A stretch of DNA of 64,000 nt from Hydnum rufescens UP504 (Eukaryota > Basidiomycota > Agaricomycetes > Cantharellales > Hydnaceae), in assembly GCA_014904985.1 (NCBI GenBank), contig MU129037.1, positions 119,791 to 183,790 of the forward strand. The letters are read 5' to 3'. How positions within the stretch are numbered: position 1 is the first letter of the stretch; the number at the start of each line of letters is the position of its first letter. A program made the position numbers and the translations under genes. This document shows positions 23,083 through 34,400 of the stretch, piece after piece. The notes beneath the pieces were generated by a model. That model had not been told where the DNA came from. It did no database searches and saw only the letters and a list, made by a program, of their open reading frames with translations.

Positions 23083-25495
23083 ATGGTCGGGGAGCCCAAG
23101 GACGTGAAAGACGTCGAGGACGTCGAGAGTCGCGCGACACCCTCCCCAAGTGACGCCTTGAACACCCCGCCCCCCGATCCCTTCCAAATCGTACTCGACG
23201 CCAGTGAACGACCTGCCGCTCTCCCGTTGCGGTCAAGATGGATTGCCGTTTGTATCATATGCTTCTCTTCAACTTGCGTCACTTCCACGTCCTCCATGGT
23301 CTGTCTCTTCTTAAGAGTTACGGGCGTGGCTCACTTAACAACTCTCCCCTCGCGTTCGTTCGCAGGCTGCTGCTGCATTCCCTGGCCTCGAGAGTCGCTT
23401 CCATGTCGGCGTTGAAGTTGCCACCCTCTCCATTTCTCTCTATATCTTGGGTCTGGCTTGGGTCCACTCATCTTCGGGGGCCTCTCCGAGATCGTGGGTC
23501 GAAATGTTATCTACCGAGGGACCTTCCTCGTTTTCTTCCTCTTAAACTTTCCGGTTGCCTTTGCCAATAATATTGGTATGTTATGTTTATCCGCCACTGT
23601 GGCTCTATCTAGCTCTCTGACCGATTCGGGAATTTTCATCACTCGCTTGTTTCCAAATACGCCCATATATAGCTGTTCATCTGATCTTTCGATTTCTCAC
23701 TGGATTCTGTGGTTCTGCATTCCTTGTTGTAGGAGGAGGGAGCATAGCCGATCTGTTCCCTCCGAACCAAGTTCTCCTGTAAGTTCGCCCTCGGTCTACT
23801 TTTATTGCACACACTGATCGTCGGTACAGACCAGTATCTATATATACACTCAGCGGGTTTCTTGGACCTTTCCTTGGACCCCTAATAAGCGGGTCAGTGG
23901 CCTCCTTTATCGTCCATCTCTTCGTCATTTTCAACTCTAACCTAACCCCCTCCCCTTCTCCCCTCTGCATTTGTATCAAAGGTTTATTAATCAGCATGCT
24001 TCGTGGCGGGTGACTTTTTATGTGGTACTCGGGTGGTCTGCCGCCCAGGGGATCCTTTTGAGCATTGTGAGCATATTATGCATGTTGAACTCGAAAAACG
24101 ATGAAGAATATAAATACTGATCGTGATGGATTTTGTGTTTTTTTTTTTTACATAGCTTGTACCGGAAACCTACATCCCGGCCCTGACAAATGACAAGGCG
24201 CAAGGTGAGACTCTGCTGGCTGTCGCGTCGTATGTGCTCGAAGGGGTAGACATCTGACGCATTACTATGTCTGCGATAGAGTGCGACAGGAGACTGGGGA
24301 TTCTCGATACTTTTCCACTTTCGACAATCGAAGCAAGTCGGTCGCCACAATATTGAAAATCAGTATATCAAAGCCATTTCGTGAGCTTTTTTTTTTCTTC
24401 CTCTATTTGCATCCACGCGTGGTGCAATCAAAAGTGTTGACGAACGTGGGGTAATAAACAGTTCTCATGTTGTACGAGCCGATGGTATTACTTTTAGATA
24501 TCTGGTGATTATTTTATTTTATTTGATGCGCCTCATATGGACAAGCCAGATTACTCAATGATATTGCGCACCGCCGAAATGCAAGGTCCGCGCTGCTCTT
24601 GGGGATCGTTTATATGACTTTGCTATTTTCCCGATCATTTTCGAGGGGGTGCATGGCTTCAACTTGGAGTCTGTGGGACTTTCGTACCTCGGTCTTGGGG
24701 TAGGTACGATCATTGGGACGGCGACTCAGTATTTCTGGAATCGGTGCGTTGATGGGCGCTTTAGCAGGGCGACTGACTGACGGACTGACTGACATGGATC
24801 GTCGTGCATCTTACTAGGCTCGACCTGGACGTGCGGGCGAAGTACCAGGCGCGTGGGGAGAAAGTGCCTCCTGAGATGTGTCTGTTCCAAGGCATGGCGG
24901 GAGCCCTCCTTGCCCCCCTCGGTTAGTAACCCCTTTTTTTTTCGCATTACTATTGGAGTGATGATGGCTGACGATGTGCGCGCGCGCGTGCGATGTTTCT
25001 ATTTTACTTGAATGTTTTTAAAAAAAAAATTGACAGGACTCTTCCTGTTCGCTTTCACGATATACCCGGAAGTGCATTGGATAGTGCCGATCATCGTCAT
25101 CATGCCCTTTGGCGTGGGCTTGATTTACGCGTTCAACTCGATCGTGACGTTCCTCGTCTTGACGTACAGACCCCACGCCGCGAGCGCAATGGCGTCCAAC
25201 GGCTTCCTGCGCAGCGTGTTCGCGTGCGCGCTTCCCCTTGCGGCCGAGCCCATGTTCCACAAGATGACCAATGTCGGCGCGACTGCCTTCCTCGCTGGGA
25301 TGACGCTGCTCATGGCTCCCTTACCGTGAGTCCTTGTCTCTCGTTCTTCTTCCCCTTGGCCACTGGGCTGTGTTTGAATGTGTGAATCCTGTGTGTGTTC
25401 TGATCCACCTCTACCTCCTCCCACCCCCACCCTGTAGCTTCGTGTTCTTTTGGCTAGGGCCGCGATTACGGAGACGATCGCGCTATGCGGTGTAA
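23083..25495 (+). CDS. MFS transporter, DHA1 drug/polyamine antiporter type
   Basis: Proton-driven exporter of about 550 residues in the plasma or vacuolar membrane. A soluble acidic N-terminus precedes the 12-helix core. Helix 2 and loop motif GPLIFGGLSEIVGR is the MFS motif A. Further along are RFLTGFCGSAFLVVGGG, TLSGFLGPFLGP, ASWRVTFYVVLGWSAAQG, LVPETYIPAL, then the second half with FEGVHGFNLESVGLSYLGLG and IMPFGVGLIYAFNSIVTFLV, ending RRRSRYAV. This order is that of the fungal TPO1/FLR1-like DHA1 group. About nine introns are required. Two single-base frame breaks interrupt conserved motifs, at GGCTT 23455-23459 just before motif A and at the TTT 24619-24621. Each is repaired by one T. 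Either the gene is recently dead or these are sequence errors. The substrate cannot be told from sequence. Confidence 0.8.
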
Positions 25496-27198
25496 AAAAA
25501 AAACGAAATAATGAAAATGAACGAGCGACGAGAGGGCGGTTGGGCTTTCCGCCTTGCATGTAGAATGTAACTTCTAAGAAAAAAACAACAGAAAAATGAA
25601 CAAACGTCGGCGGCGGCGGGGAGGACGAGGCCGGCTATGACGACGACAACGACAATGACAACGACAACGAGGACGGACTTGGGGGGCCGAAGAGCGAAGG
25701 CTGTACGTTCACAGAATCCAACGGCCATGGCAAACCCTATCAGCCCTATCATAAAAGATTTGCATCACATCGATACACTAGTATACGTACATCATTCCTG
25801 GCCTTCTTTATATATGTATGTTCGTTTTTTTTTTCTTTCCCATCGCATCGCGATCGAACCATGGCCTTCTTATCTTTATTGTTAATTGTACTGTACTGTA
25901 CAGATCGCCCCTCAATTTTCAATTTTCTTGGGACTGACTACATGTGCTGTACTGGAGATAAGAAGTGATTCACATATACAGTATATGAGAAGCAGGGCCC
26001 GGGAGAGGTTTGCGTTGAAAAGACGGTAATGCTGTGTGCGTGGGTTTGGGGGGGGGAGGGTCAAGGGTGATAGCAACAGTAATGGTGATGATGATGTGAT
26101 GGATGGATGGATACTGCACGTACTGTCTGTTCAGAGGCCAGGGACGTGAAAGCCTCGCTGGTGCTTACTTGGTTCTTTTTCTGGTGTGAGATTTTCAGTT
26201 TGGGATCCATCTTCGGGGGTGATCATGACCAATTGCAACGGCTTGGGAAGAAAATGGTTTTTTTCTTTTCTTGACGCATACATCGAAATATGACGGTACA
26301 GTACAATATACAATTCGTTATGGAAACTCCAATTTTCGAGATCACGGCAGATATAATTAATATTAATAATGCCGGGCCGGGCCGGCAGGCCTTTTCCGGA
26401 GATCCTCGGTGATTAATTGTGGTTCTGACCAAGGGGCTTCAGCATCAGTGTGCACTTCCTAGCTAGTAGAACAAAGCGAAGCAACGGCGCGCGAAAAGTC
26501 ACCACCACACTGGCTTGGGAGGACTACTAGGGAGAGGTACATACCCAACGTTAACGTGGTGTGTGATACTTGTATTTGGTTCACCAAATTTTTGCGCCAG
26601 TGGATTACTGTATCTCTCTTTGTTCCAAACGAGGAAGAACGTAATGAAGAGCGCCGTGTTTTATTGGAATATCGTCCTGTATCTGAAATTTCCGACGGGA
26701 GTACTTTACGATATACAATATAATTAATTTGTTGAGGAACCGCCCCCGGGCCCCCGGCCGGCGAACGCTCACGCGACACTGCGGCCACCGCAGTGTCCGG
26801 CACAACAACTGCTGTTGCCACTACTTACCGCCGTGCACCGAATCCGCTGCTTTCCAGATCAGTGGCGGAGGCACGCTTCTCTGTGTCTACATATATATAT
26901 TAGCTTAGGCTAGCCTCGAGACTCGGTCACCAATCGTTTACGGTTCCCGCGTCCCAGACTTCCTGCTGATGGGGTGACGCCTAAGACTACGCTACAGGAT
27001 TTGGCACCAGGTACTTTTTCTCATGGAAATCACCTTGAGCAAATTCGCGTTCGTAGGCACCGGCTCAGGAAAAAGCCTACAACTACTGTAGTTCTTCACA
27101 ACAGAATCAAGCTAGTAAGCTTGAGTATTCTACACATACGACGGAGCTCTAATGATCCCATGGAATTCTACGTATAAGCACTAAGAGTTGGCACTTAA
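25496..27198. other. Intergenic with simple repeats, no gene seen
   Basis: Contains an imperfect ACGACA-type trinucleotide tract at about 25635-25675, a G9 run near 26050, a GATG tract near 26080-26110, a TAATATTAATAATGCCGGGCCGG junction near 26355-26385 and a very G/C-rich palindromic segment near 26740-26765. I see no coding exons on either strand. Confidence 0.5.
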
Positions 27199-29027
27199 TT
27201 ATATCTTCGACTTGGTACTGAACTCGTAATTGAGGCCATCCAGCTCACGGTGGGCGAACTTGTAGATGAGTGCCCCGGCGATGGCTGTTAGGCCCGGAAC
27301 CCGGACTGAGAGCTTCTTTGGCGCATCCTCTCCTCCGACTCGCTGTCCTCTTTATTCCACGCGTCAGCGATTTCTTTGGGGGTTCCTGTTGCTCTCCTAA
27401 CTTTCTCATCTCTTTCCTCTTCAGGTTGGTGTTTCCTGCAGAAAGAATCCCGAGGACTGGGGAGAACAATCAATATGCGGCTATTTTCTTTTCTTTTTTA
27501 AAAAAAAAAAGACCGTCTGCTGGGAATAACATACCTTCCTCTCGCGTGAACCACCGAGCGTCTGTGGAGTAAAGGTCCAATTACGGATGAATTTCTAAAC
27601 TGGCACTCTGACTCACCGTCAAGTTCATTATCTAGATCGGTCCGAAGTTTTTGTGAAGAATCAGCGATAGCAAAGCATCCTATCATCAAATTTGCTGGGA
27701 ATGGCTAGATAGCGAGAAAGTGTTGACACAGTGGCTGAAGCATTATTAGGAGGGGGGACTTACCCAGGGCTGAAAACACCAATTAAAAGCTTGTCACTTT
27801 CAAGAGAAATCGTGGAACACAACGGGACGACGAACTGGCAAGAGTGGTATCGCACATTCGTCGCTCGTATCCCGCTCTCTTCCCAGATCTCCCTGGTCAC
27901 AGCTTCTTCGAAAGATTCACTAGGCTCGAGGAATCCCGCAAGACAAGAATAAAAGCCTGAACAATGATATGAGAAAGGTGATGAATAAAGTCCTAAACGC
28001 GAGGAAATCGAGCGTACCTGGAGGGAATTTTTCTAGTTTTTTCGAATTAGTGTTCTGCGGAAGCCAGGGAAAATAAACATACATTTCTTCCCAACAATAT
28101 CTTCTCCCCCGTTTCGTCCAGGACGGCCATGATAACAACTGGGTCCGTCCGAGGGTGCATAGTGTTGTGAAGACCTTGAGTGGTAGGACATGGGGCACGA
28201 CCTCCGTTATCGGCCCACGGTAGTGCCGTGGAACAAGATAGCTTCCAGCCCCCCCATAACGAATACAATGGAGAGCCACACGCTGAGCAGAACTATCAAC
28301 CAACGCGAGGTCAGATAACGAACGATTAGATTCGTCCGCGGGGTAAGTGGCTTGTATTAACCTTATTTCTAGAGTTCCAATCAACCATGGTTCGTGCCTC
28401 AGAAAATACGGCCGCGTCGAAACGATTTAAACTTAAACCGGCATTGCGAGCGTCGCCGAATTGGAGCTTGGGATTGACGTCTTCCCCTGGCGGGGTTAAT
28501 TTGAGTGCCTGCTCTAGCTGTTTCATATCCATTTCTGTCGCATCCAGAGCAAAAAATGGCTCTCCCTGGATGTCATCCGGGCTCTGCGGATTCTTGAACT
28601 CTGAAGATGGTAGTATTCTATCTTCGGGCGTTCAAGGGTTCCGAGGAAGACGATTGGGAGGCCGTGGAGCCGAGAAGACTCGAGAGCCCGCAGGTGTTCT
28701 TTCGTTTGGTATTCTAGGGGGAGGACCTGGCCTGGACTCTGCCCTTGAGCAAAGTAGGGCGCTGGGCCGAGAAGAGGCAATACTGATTGTGTGGGTAGCC
28801 GGGCCAGAGAATTTCACGGTGCGCTTAACTTGAGGATCCTTCGACACGTGACTAGCGGGCGTCCTTCGTAGAAGATGATCCATGTAGTCTTGGGGCTGCT
28901 CAAGGCAGTGGTGAGGAAGACTGGAGAGCTCCGGAGCCAGCTTAGTCTGAAGATACAATGAGCTGATCCTCCAGGGAAGCTCCATAGGAAATTTGACGGT
29001 ATACCTGTTTAATGGGGATCCTCCCAT
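27199..29027 (-). CDS. NPY1: NADH pyrophosphatase NPY1/NUDT12 type (Nudix)
   Basis: Hydrolyses NADH or NAD to NMN(H) and AMP and may remove NAD caps from RNA; family members are often peroxisomal. Reading the minus strand: start motif MGGSPLNR, N-terminal domain (LLGPAPYFAQGQSPGQVLPL, then VFLGTLERPK), then FDAAVFSEARTMVDWNSRNK, a zinc ribbon beginning FCSACGSPLYS with further Cys in LSCSTALP and APCPTTQG, the link HPRTDPVVIMAVLDETG, the Nudix box GFLEPSESFEEAVTREIWEE followed by SG, then CFAIADS and DARWFTREE, and C-terminal LTAIAGALI. Several introns are clear. One-base gaps are suspected in the A run near 28030, near 28600 and between 27300 and 27400. The last three residues are SKI, a possible weak PTS1 variant. 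The start ATG is the only one after an in-frame stop. Confidence 0.8.
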
Positions 29028-30329
29028 GAAATGCGATTGATCGCTGCAAAGGACTCAGACTTGGATTGGAAATCTGAGGAACTGATACATGGCTCACAAA
29101 TTTGCCATAGCTTTGTGAACACGACGAGCTCAGAGCAAGATGGTAGATCCACAATTGCTGGGCGGAGTAACGGACCTTAGGTAGCAGGAACACCAGATTT
29201 ATCAGTAAGCCGGGCCCGGTTATAGCCGGTGTCATGTGATCCCTCGGGCGTCAATTGATCCCCGATCCCACCAGACAGCAAGTCCAGTCACAGCGGTCTT
29301 CTCTGGCACTAGGGTCCGGTCTTCAGCCAGAAATCGCTGCCAGTGTACTACTATCGGGGATGAGTGGAGACCGGGCTGTCGCACATGTTTCCAATAGAAC
29401 ACAGTATCCTCCTATTTTCTCTTGCCCGAGCCTATGAGCCTATTCGAGATAAAGGTTGTTTCGTAGGTACCACGATTTTACGCCCCAATGATATCGATCG
29501 ACGAGGACAGGATGATGATACTATGGGCAGGGCGACAATCAATCACTACGCAGAAAATTGTGGATCCAGGTATATCTGGGCGCAGTGGATGACACCACCG
29601 CCAGACCTCGGTGGTCCCTTAGTGCCGTGCGCCCTGAATATTCTTTCATCCCATGCTTTGCATCCCAGGCCATCGTGACGACTCTCGGCCGTTCGGCCAT
29701 TGGTTCTTCATCGACTTCAAAATCATTCGTGACTTGAAGTTCAGATGCTGCATTGGCAGGTTGTGGATACCATAGAGGACCATTACGGATTAAATACGAG
29801 AGGCACAATCGTTGGCCGAGCTTGCGAGGCTATCATATTTTTCTTGTTTGTGATGAGTCTTAGCGTAATTCGCCTATCATCTTTTGCTCTGTTACACCCC
29901 TTATCAAAGGGTTTTCAGTAATGATATCACCCCTAAAAATAGTGCATATTTCCTTCATAAGAGTTTGCCCTTGCGCGCACATTTCGGTGTCATTCGCTGT
30001 AGCAAAGATGCACTGTTGTCGCAGGGCAACCCTTCCAGTTCCAGGAGCCATTGTACTAGCTCAAACTCGGTTGAAAGAACTGAACAGCGCCTTGAATAAT
30101 GTATTATGCAGTCCTCACAAATAGTGTTTATTGCCGTACAGTTCCGAGGCTATGAGGGTCAATTACAAAACATGGTATTCCCAAGTACAAGCGGTGAGCG
30201 TACACATGGATGCACAGTGGGTGCATGAGAATAATAATTTTCCACACCATTACGTCCCGGGGAGGGGTCTCAAGGACCACGACACTCCGCTGCAACCTAG
30301 TTCTGTTGTTGCGGGGGAGGCGGAGGAAT
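29028..30329. other. No supported gene
   Basis: A 90-codon minus-strand frame at 29539-29808 has acidic, protein-like composition (VTNDFEVDEEPMAERPRVV), but I find neither exons to join nor a family, so I do not call it. The remainder should contain the upstream region of NPY1. Confidence 0.4.
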
Positions 30330-31100
30330 ATGATCTTGTTGCTTGGAAGGGACGCAAACCGTGCAGGGAGAATGGGTGCACTTGAAGGGTGTGCTTCGAT
30401 GTCATCGGAGACGTTCTGGTAACCACTTGTACCATTATTTCCCGTGTCGAATCCTCCAGGCATGGACCATACTGGTAGGATGCATTCAACAAGTCAGTGA
30501 AGAGGAGGAGGATATGCAACAGAAGAAGACGGCGGAAATCTGTGCTGGGAGCTGCGCCATGTTGAGATAGATCGCACCATGTTGAGTGTCACTGCCAAAT
30601 TGACCGTGCGAAAAAGAGGGAAAAGTCTCGCCTCGAAGGCGAAGGGCATTTAGGACAGCGAAGATTGTTGGGGCCTACGCTTGGCATGTGAAGCGAACAG
30701 AGTGGAAGTATCATCAGCAAGCAGGAGATCACTACTCAATACCAGCCCACCTTGAGGAGAAGGTTGATGATGGAGAGAAACTTTATGAGGCCGTTTTGGT
30801 CATTCGTTTTTATCAGCCATATCAAGTCAAGGCTAGATAACAGGACTAGAGTTGAGTGTTCATTCAAAAGAACGCAGACAATGGGTCTCATACGGAATGG
30901 ATACGCCGAGGAGACCAAAGAACTTTATACGCGATTTGTAAGAAGAGAGACACGATGATGAGGAAGAGTGCCCACAAGACGAAGAGAGTCAGATGATTCT
31001 GAACGTTCGGACGCATAAGTTCCAAAGAGAAAAAGGGGAAAGTTGTAGCTAAAATTCCGAGTTCAATTGGAGATGGAATTGCTGGGACCTCACGGTACAT
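30330..31100 (-). CDS. Possible small multi-spanning membrane protein
   Basis: Three exons can be joined on the minus strand. The first holds a strong membrane segment, LFVLWALFLIIVSLFLQIAY. The second reads LLSSLDLIWLIKTNDQNGL then IKFLSIINLLLK. The third, after a short intron ending near 30690, begins APTIFAVLNALRLRGE. A Gly/Asn-rich acidic tail (NGTSGYQNVSDDIEAHPSS) in another frame near 30400 looks like the true C-terminus, implying one more frame break near 30500. The arrangement of a few helices plus a short cytosolic tail is typical of fungal tetraspan proteins, but I cannot place it in a named family. Start and end are approximate. Confidence 0.42.
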
Positions 31101-31459
31101 ACCTTGGTGCGTTGAAGGGTGCTGTGATGAAAGCTATCGTCTGATCCCAAGTCAGAGTGAATTCAGCAGATCACGGAGAACCACGAGTTTATTTTACAGT
31201 TTGTGCCAGAATAAGAGACTGCGGCCCCAAAGATTGGACCGATTGTGACATGACTGCGGTAGCGAGTTAGGAGGGTTATTGACACTTGTGGATACCGGAT
31301 CCTGGCGGTATCTTCCGAACTACCTCTACGTCACTTTCCGGGCTGGAACGCGCTCAGTGTCCACTTCCCTAGTCATTCTTCGAAACTATACCTACTCACA
31401 CAAGGGATAAAGATTCTCACATATAAGATTCTTCGGTGCCGAACGGCTCTGTCTGGCCC

Positions 31460-34400
31460 ATGTGGTTCACGAATCCAGGGAGAGACGCCCTCTACGCCAT
31501 CCTGAGCCGCATCCTCACTCCATACGTCTCAAATCTCGACCTTACCAAATTTCAGGCAGGCCTATGGGCGGGTCAATTCTCTGTAAATGATCTTCGGCTG
31601 AAGAAATCAGCACTGGATAAGTTTAGACTCCCGGTCGATGTCATTCAAGGTACGCGTGTCTCTGAGTGTCGGTTTCTTATTTGGTCTTTCCCAAAGCCCC
31701 TCTCCCCCTTATGCATCTATTTCCTCCCTAATTTACCAATTTGTGGCACTAGGTCACCTTGGGCACCTCACGCTGAACATTCCATGGGCGAACCTCACAT
31801 CCAAACCTGCGGAAATAATTATTGAAGACCTGTATCTCCTCGTTGTCCCAGAGGGTCACTCAAATAATATCGATATAGACGAAGAAGAGGCCCGTGCACA
31901 GGCGTCTAAGCAGGAGCGCCTCAAGAACGCTGAAGTTCTCCGCCAATCCTCTTCCACTGCAATTGGGGAAGGAGAAAAGAATCCAGGGTTGTTCGAGTCT
32001 CTCATTAATAAGGTCGTGAATAATCTTCAGATCACTGTCAAAAATATTCATATCCGATATGAGGACAATTTGAGCGTTCCTGGTGTACGTGACTCTTCAT
32101 GCCCCATGGCATCTTTTTTTGTTTTATTCGTGCTGATTCATATATCTTCACCCTTGAACAGCATCCCTTCGCACTCGGCATTACTCTTGCAGAATTTGCG
32201 GCAATCTCCACAGACGACACTTGGCACGCTGCATTCACCCCTGGGGGTGGTGTGGTCCATAAGCTAGCACGATTGGATTCGCTTGGCATTTACTTTAACA
32301 CCGATGCTGTTAGATTTGGGACAACGAGGGGCAGAGACAATCGGAGGCGACAGAAAAGCGCGAATGGAGGAGGAAAAGATGCGGAGGATCCTGAAGACGA
32401 GAAGGTTCCGTTGGAGGCGTTTCGCAACCTCGTGCGTTCTGCCTGTTGTTTCGTTCGGAGCGATTCCCTTATTGTTGCTTTTCTATATTTTCTTCCATGC
32501 TAATCGATATTACTTATTGCGGTCGGCCGTGCTTTTCGCTCGCTGATTTATCTTCATATGTAAATGGAATCTAGATCTCGCATGCGGGGCGACCGTATAG
32601 CACACCATCCAATTTGTTCTCAAACCTGTTACTGGAGAAGGGAGGGTGTGTGGCGTCTTTCTGCCCAATTTGCATTTCCCTTCACACTCTTCCGCTTTGC
32701 CTCTTGTAGATATCAATCAGACGGCGTGGGACATCGAAAACACCCAAAATTTCTGCCGACCTCTTATTTGACGAAATTGGCTTCGTACTGGACAACGCAC
32801 AGTATCGGGATGTCATCTCCATGATCGATATGTATCATTTTTACCTGCGGCAGAATCAATATCGTCGCCTCCGAATCGAAGCGGGGATTCTCCCAGCCCA
32901 GAACAACAATCGCACTCGCGCCCTGCTTCGGTTCGCGGAGACGGCGATCCTGAGTGAAATCAGGGAGCGGAATCGGAGGTGGAGTTGGGCATATTTTAGG
33001 GGGAGGAGGGACGATCGACGTCGCTACGTCCAGCTGTTCAAATTTCGTGAGGCGAGCTCAGCATTTGCTGCTGAGGTGCGTGTAACCCCCTTGGCGAGCC
33101 AAGTGCCATAATGTTGACAAATCCCCTCTGAAAATAGGATGCTAACGTGATCGATACCCTGGAACGTAAGCTCTCGTACGAAGATATACGCTTCTATCGC
33201 TCTATTGCACGATCGCAGCTTCGCAAAGAGCAAGCGAAGCCGGATGGAAATCGAGGCACAACAGGTCAAGAATGCTCCCCCTCCAACCCAAGGATGGCTC
33301 ACCTGGGCGTGGGGAGGCGGTTCAGTAGCGCTAACAGCGGTTCGTCCAGTGGCGGTGGTGCACTCACTGGTCCAGATGGCATGACGGATGCACAGCGCAA
33401 GGAGCTGTACGAGGCAATTGACTACGATGAGAAAGACGCGGTGACCACTAGCCTGGCGATATCTCGGGATGTCATAGGCTTGCAAATATCTGCCCAATTG
33501 CGAACTGGTTCTCTTGCCCTGCGCTCCAAGGGCTTGACTCTGCCTACGGCGACGGGTTCAGTCGCAGATGGGAGGGAAGTGATGTCCCTGGTATTTGATG
33601 GTTTCAATGCAGACGTCATCCAAAGACATGACAATATCGAAGCGGCCCTCACATTGGACGGCATGCATGTATACGATGGCACCGCCCCCAGCACTCTATA
33701 CCCCGACATTATACGTATGAAAGGGAGCATGGGTTCGAAAGCTGCGTCGGTTGGACAGGGTGTTGATTCACCCTCATTCTCGCCTCGTTCTTCGAGGGAG
33801 GAAGGCAGCATTGCGGATAGATCCGCCTCGAACTCGGATCCATTCTTTTACTTTAAGTTTGAGCATGCACCCCTGGATGATCGGGCGGATAATGCGGTTA
33901 CAGTGAAGATGAAGGCAATGGAGATCATTTACCATCGTGGCTTTGTGGAGGCCATTACAAGTTCTTGAAGCCTCCCGAGAGCCAGCTCGAATCTGTTGGA
34001 GCACTCATCGTAAGTCCTGCCCTATCTTTAGCTGTCGATATCATATAATGTGAGGATTTGATTCCTCGCAGAATGCAGCGAATCAGACTCTGGAAGGTCT
34101 GCGGAATCAGACGCGCGCAGGGCTTGAGTATGCACTTCAAAAGCATAAGACTATCGATATCAAGGTCGACATGAGCGCACCCGTCATCATCATCCCGGAA
34201 GAGTGAGCTCGTTCGGTCGAGTTAAATATAGGATAACGGCGCTGATGATTCTGGTCCAAATTGTAGCATCACATCCTTGCGGTGTCAACATCTGGTGCTG
34301 GATGCTGGGCACATCTCGATAGAGAGTGACCTCGCAAACAAAGATGCCATACGAGAGATCAAGACAAAGCGGAATCAGCAATACACTGATGAAGATTTTC

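Noticed and set aside
23440..23480. An intron explaining the frame change before MFS motif A
   Set aside because: The motif is continuous in peptide sequence across the break, and there is no GT..AG pair that would keep it; one missing T explains it fully.
25637..25885. A Thr-rich open frame
   Set aside because: It is a direct translation of an ACGACA-type simple repeat.
29539..29808. A possible acidic protein exon on the minus strand
   Set aside because: No flanking exons, no start context and no known family; kept only as a note in the gap entry.
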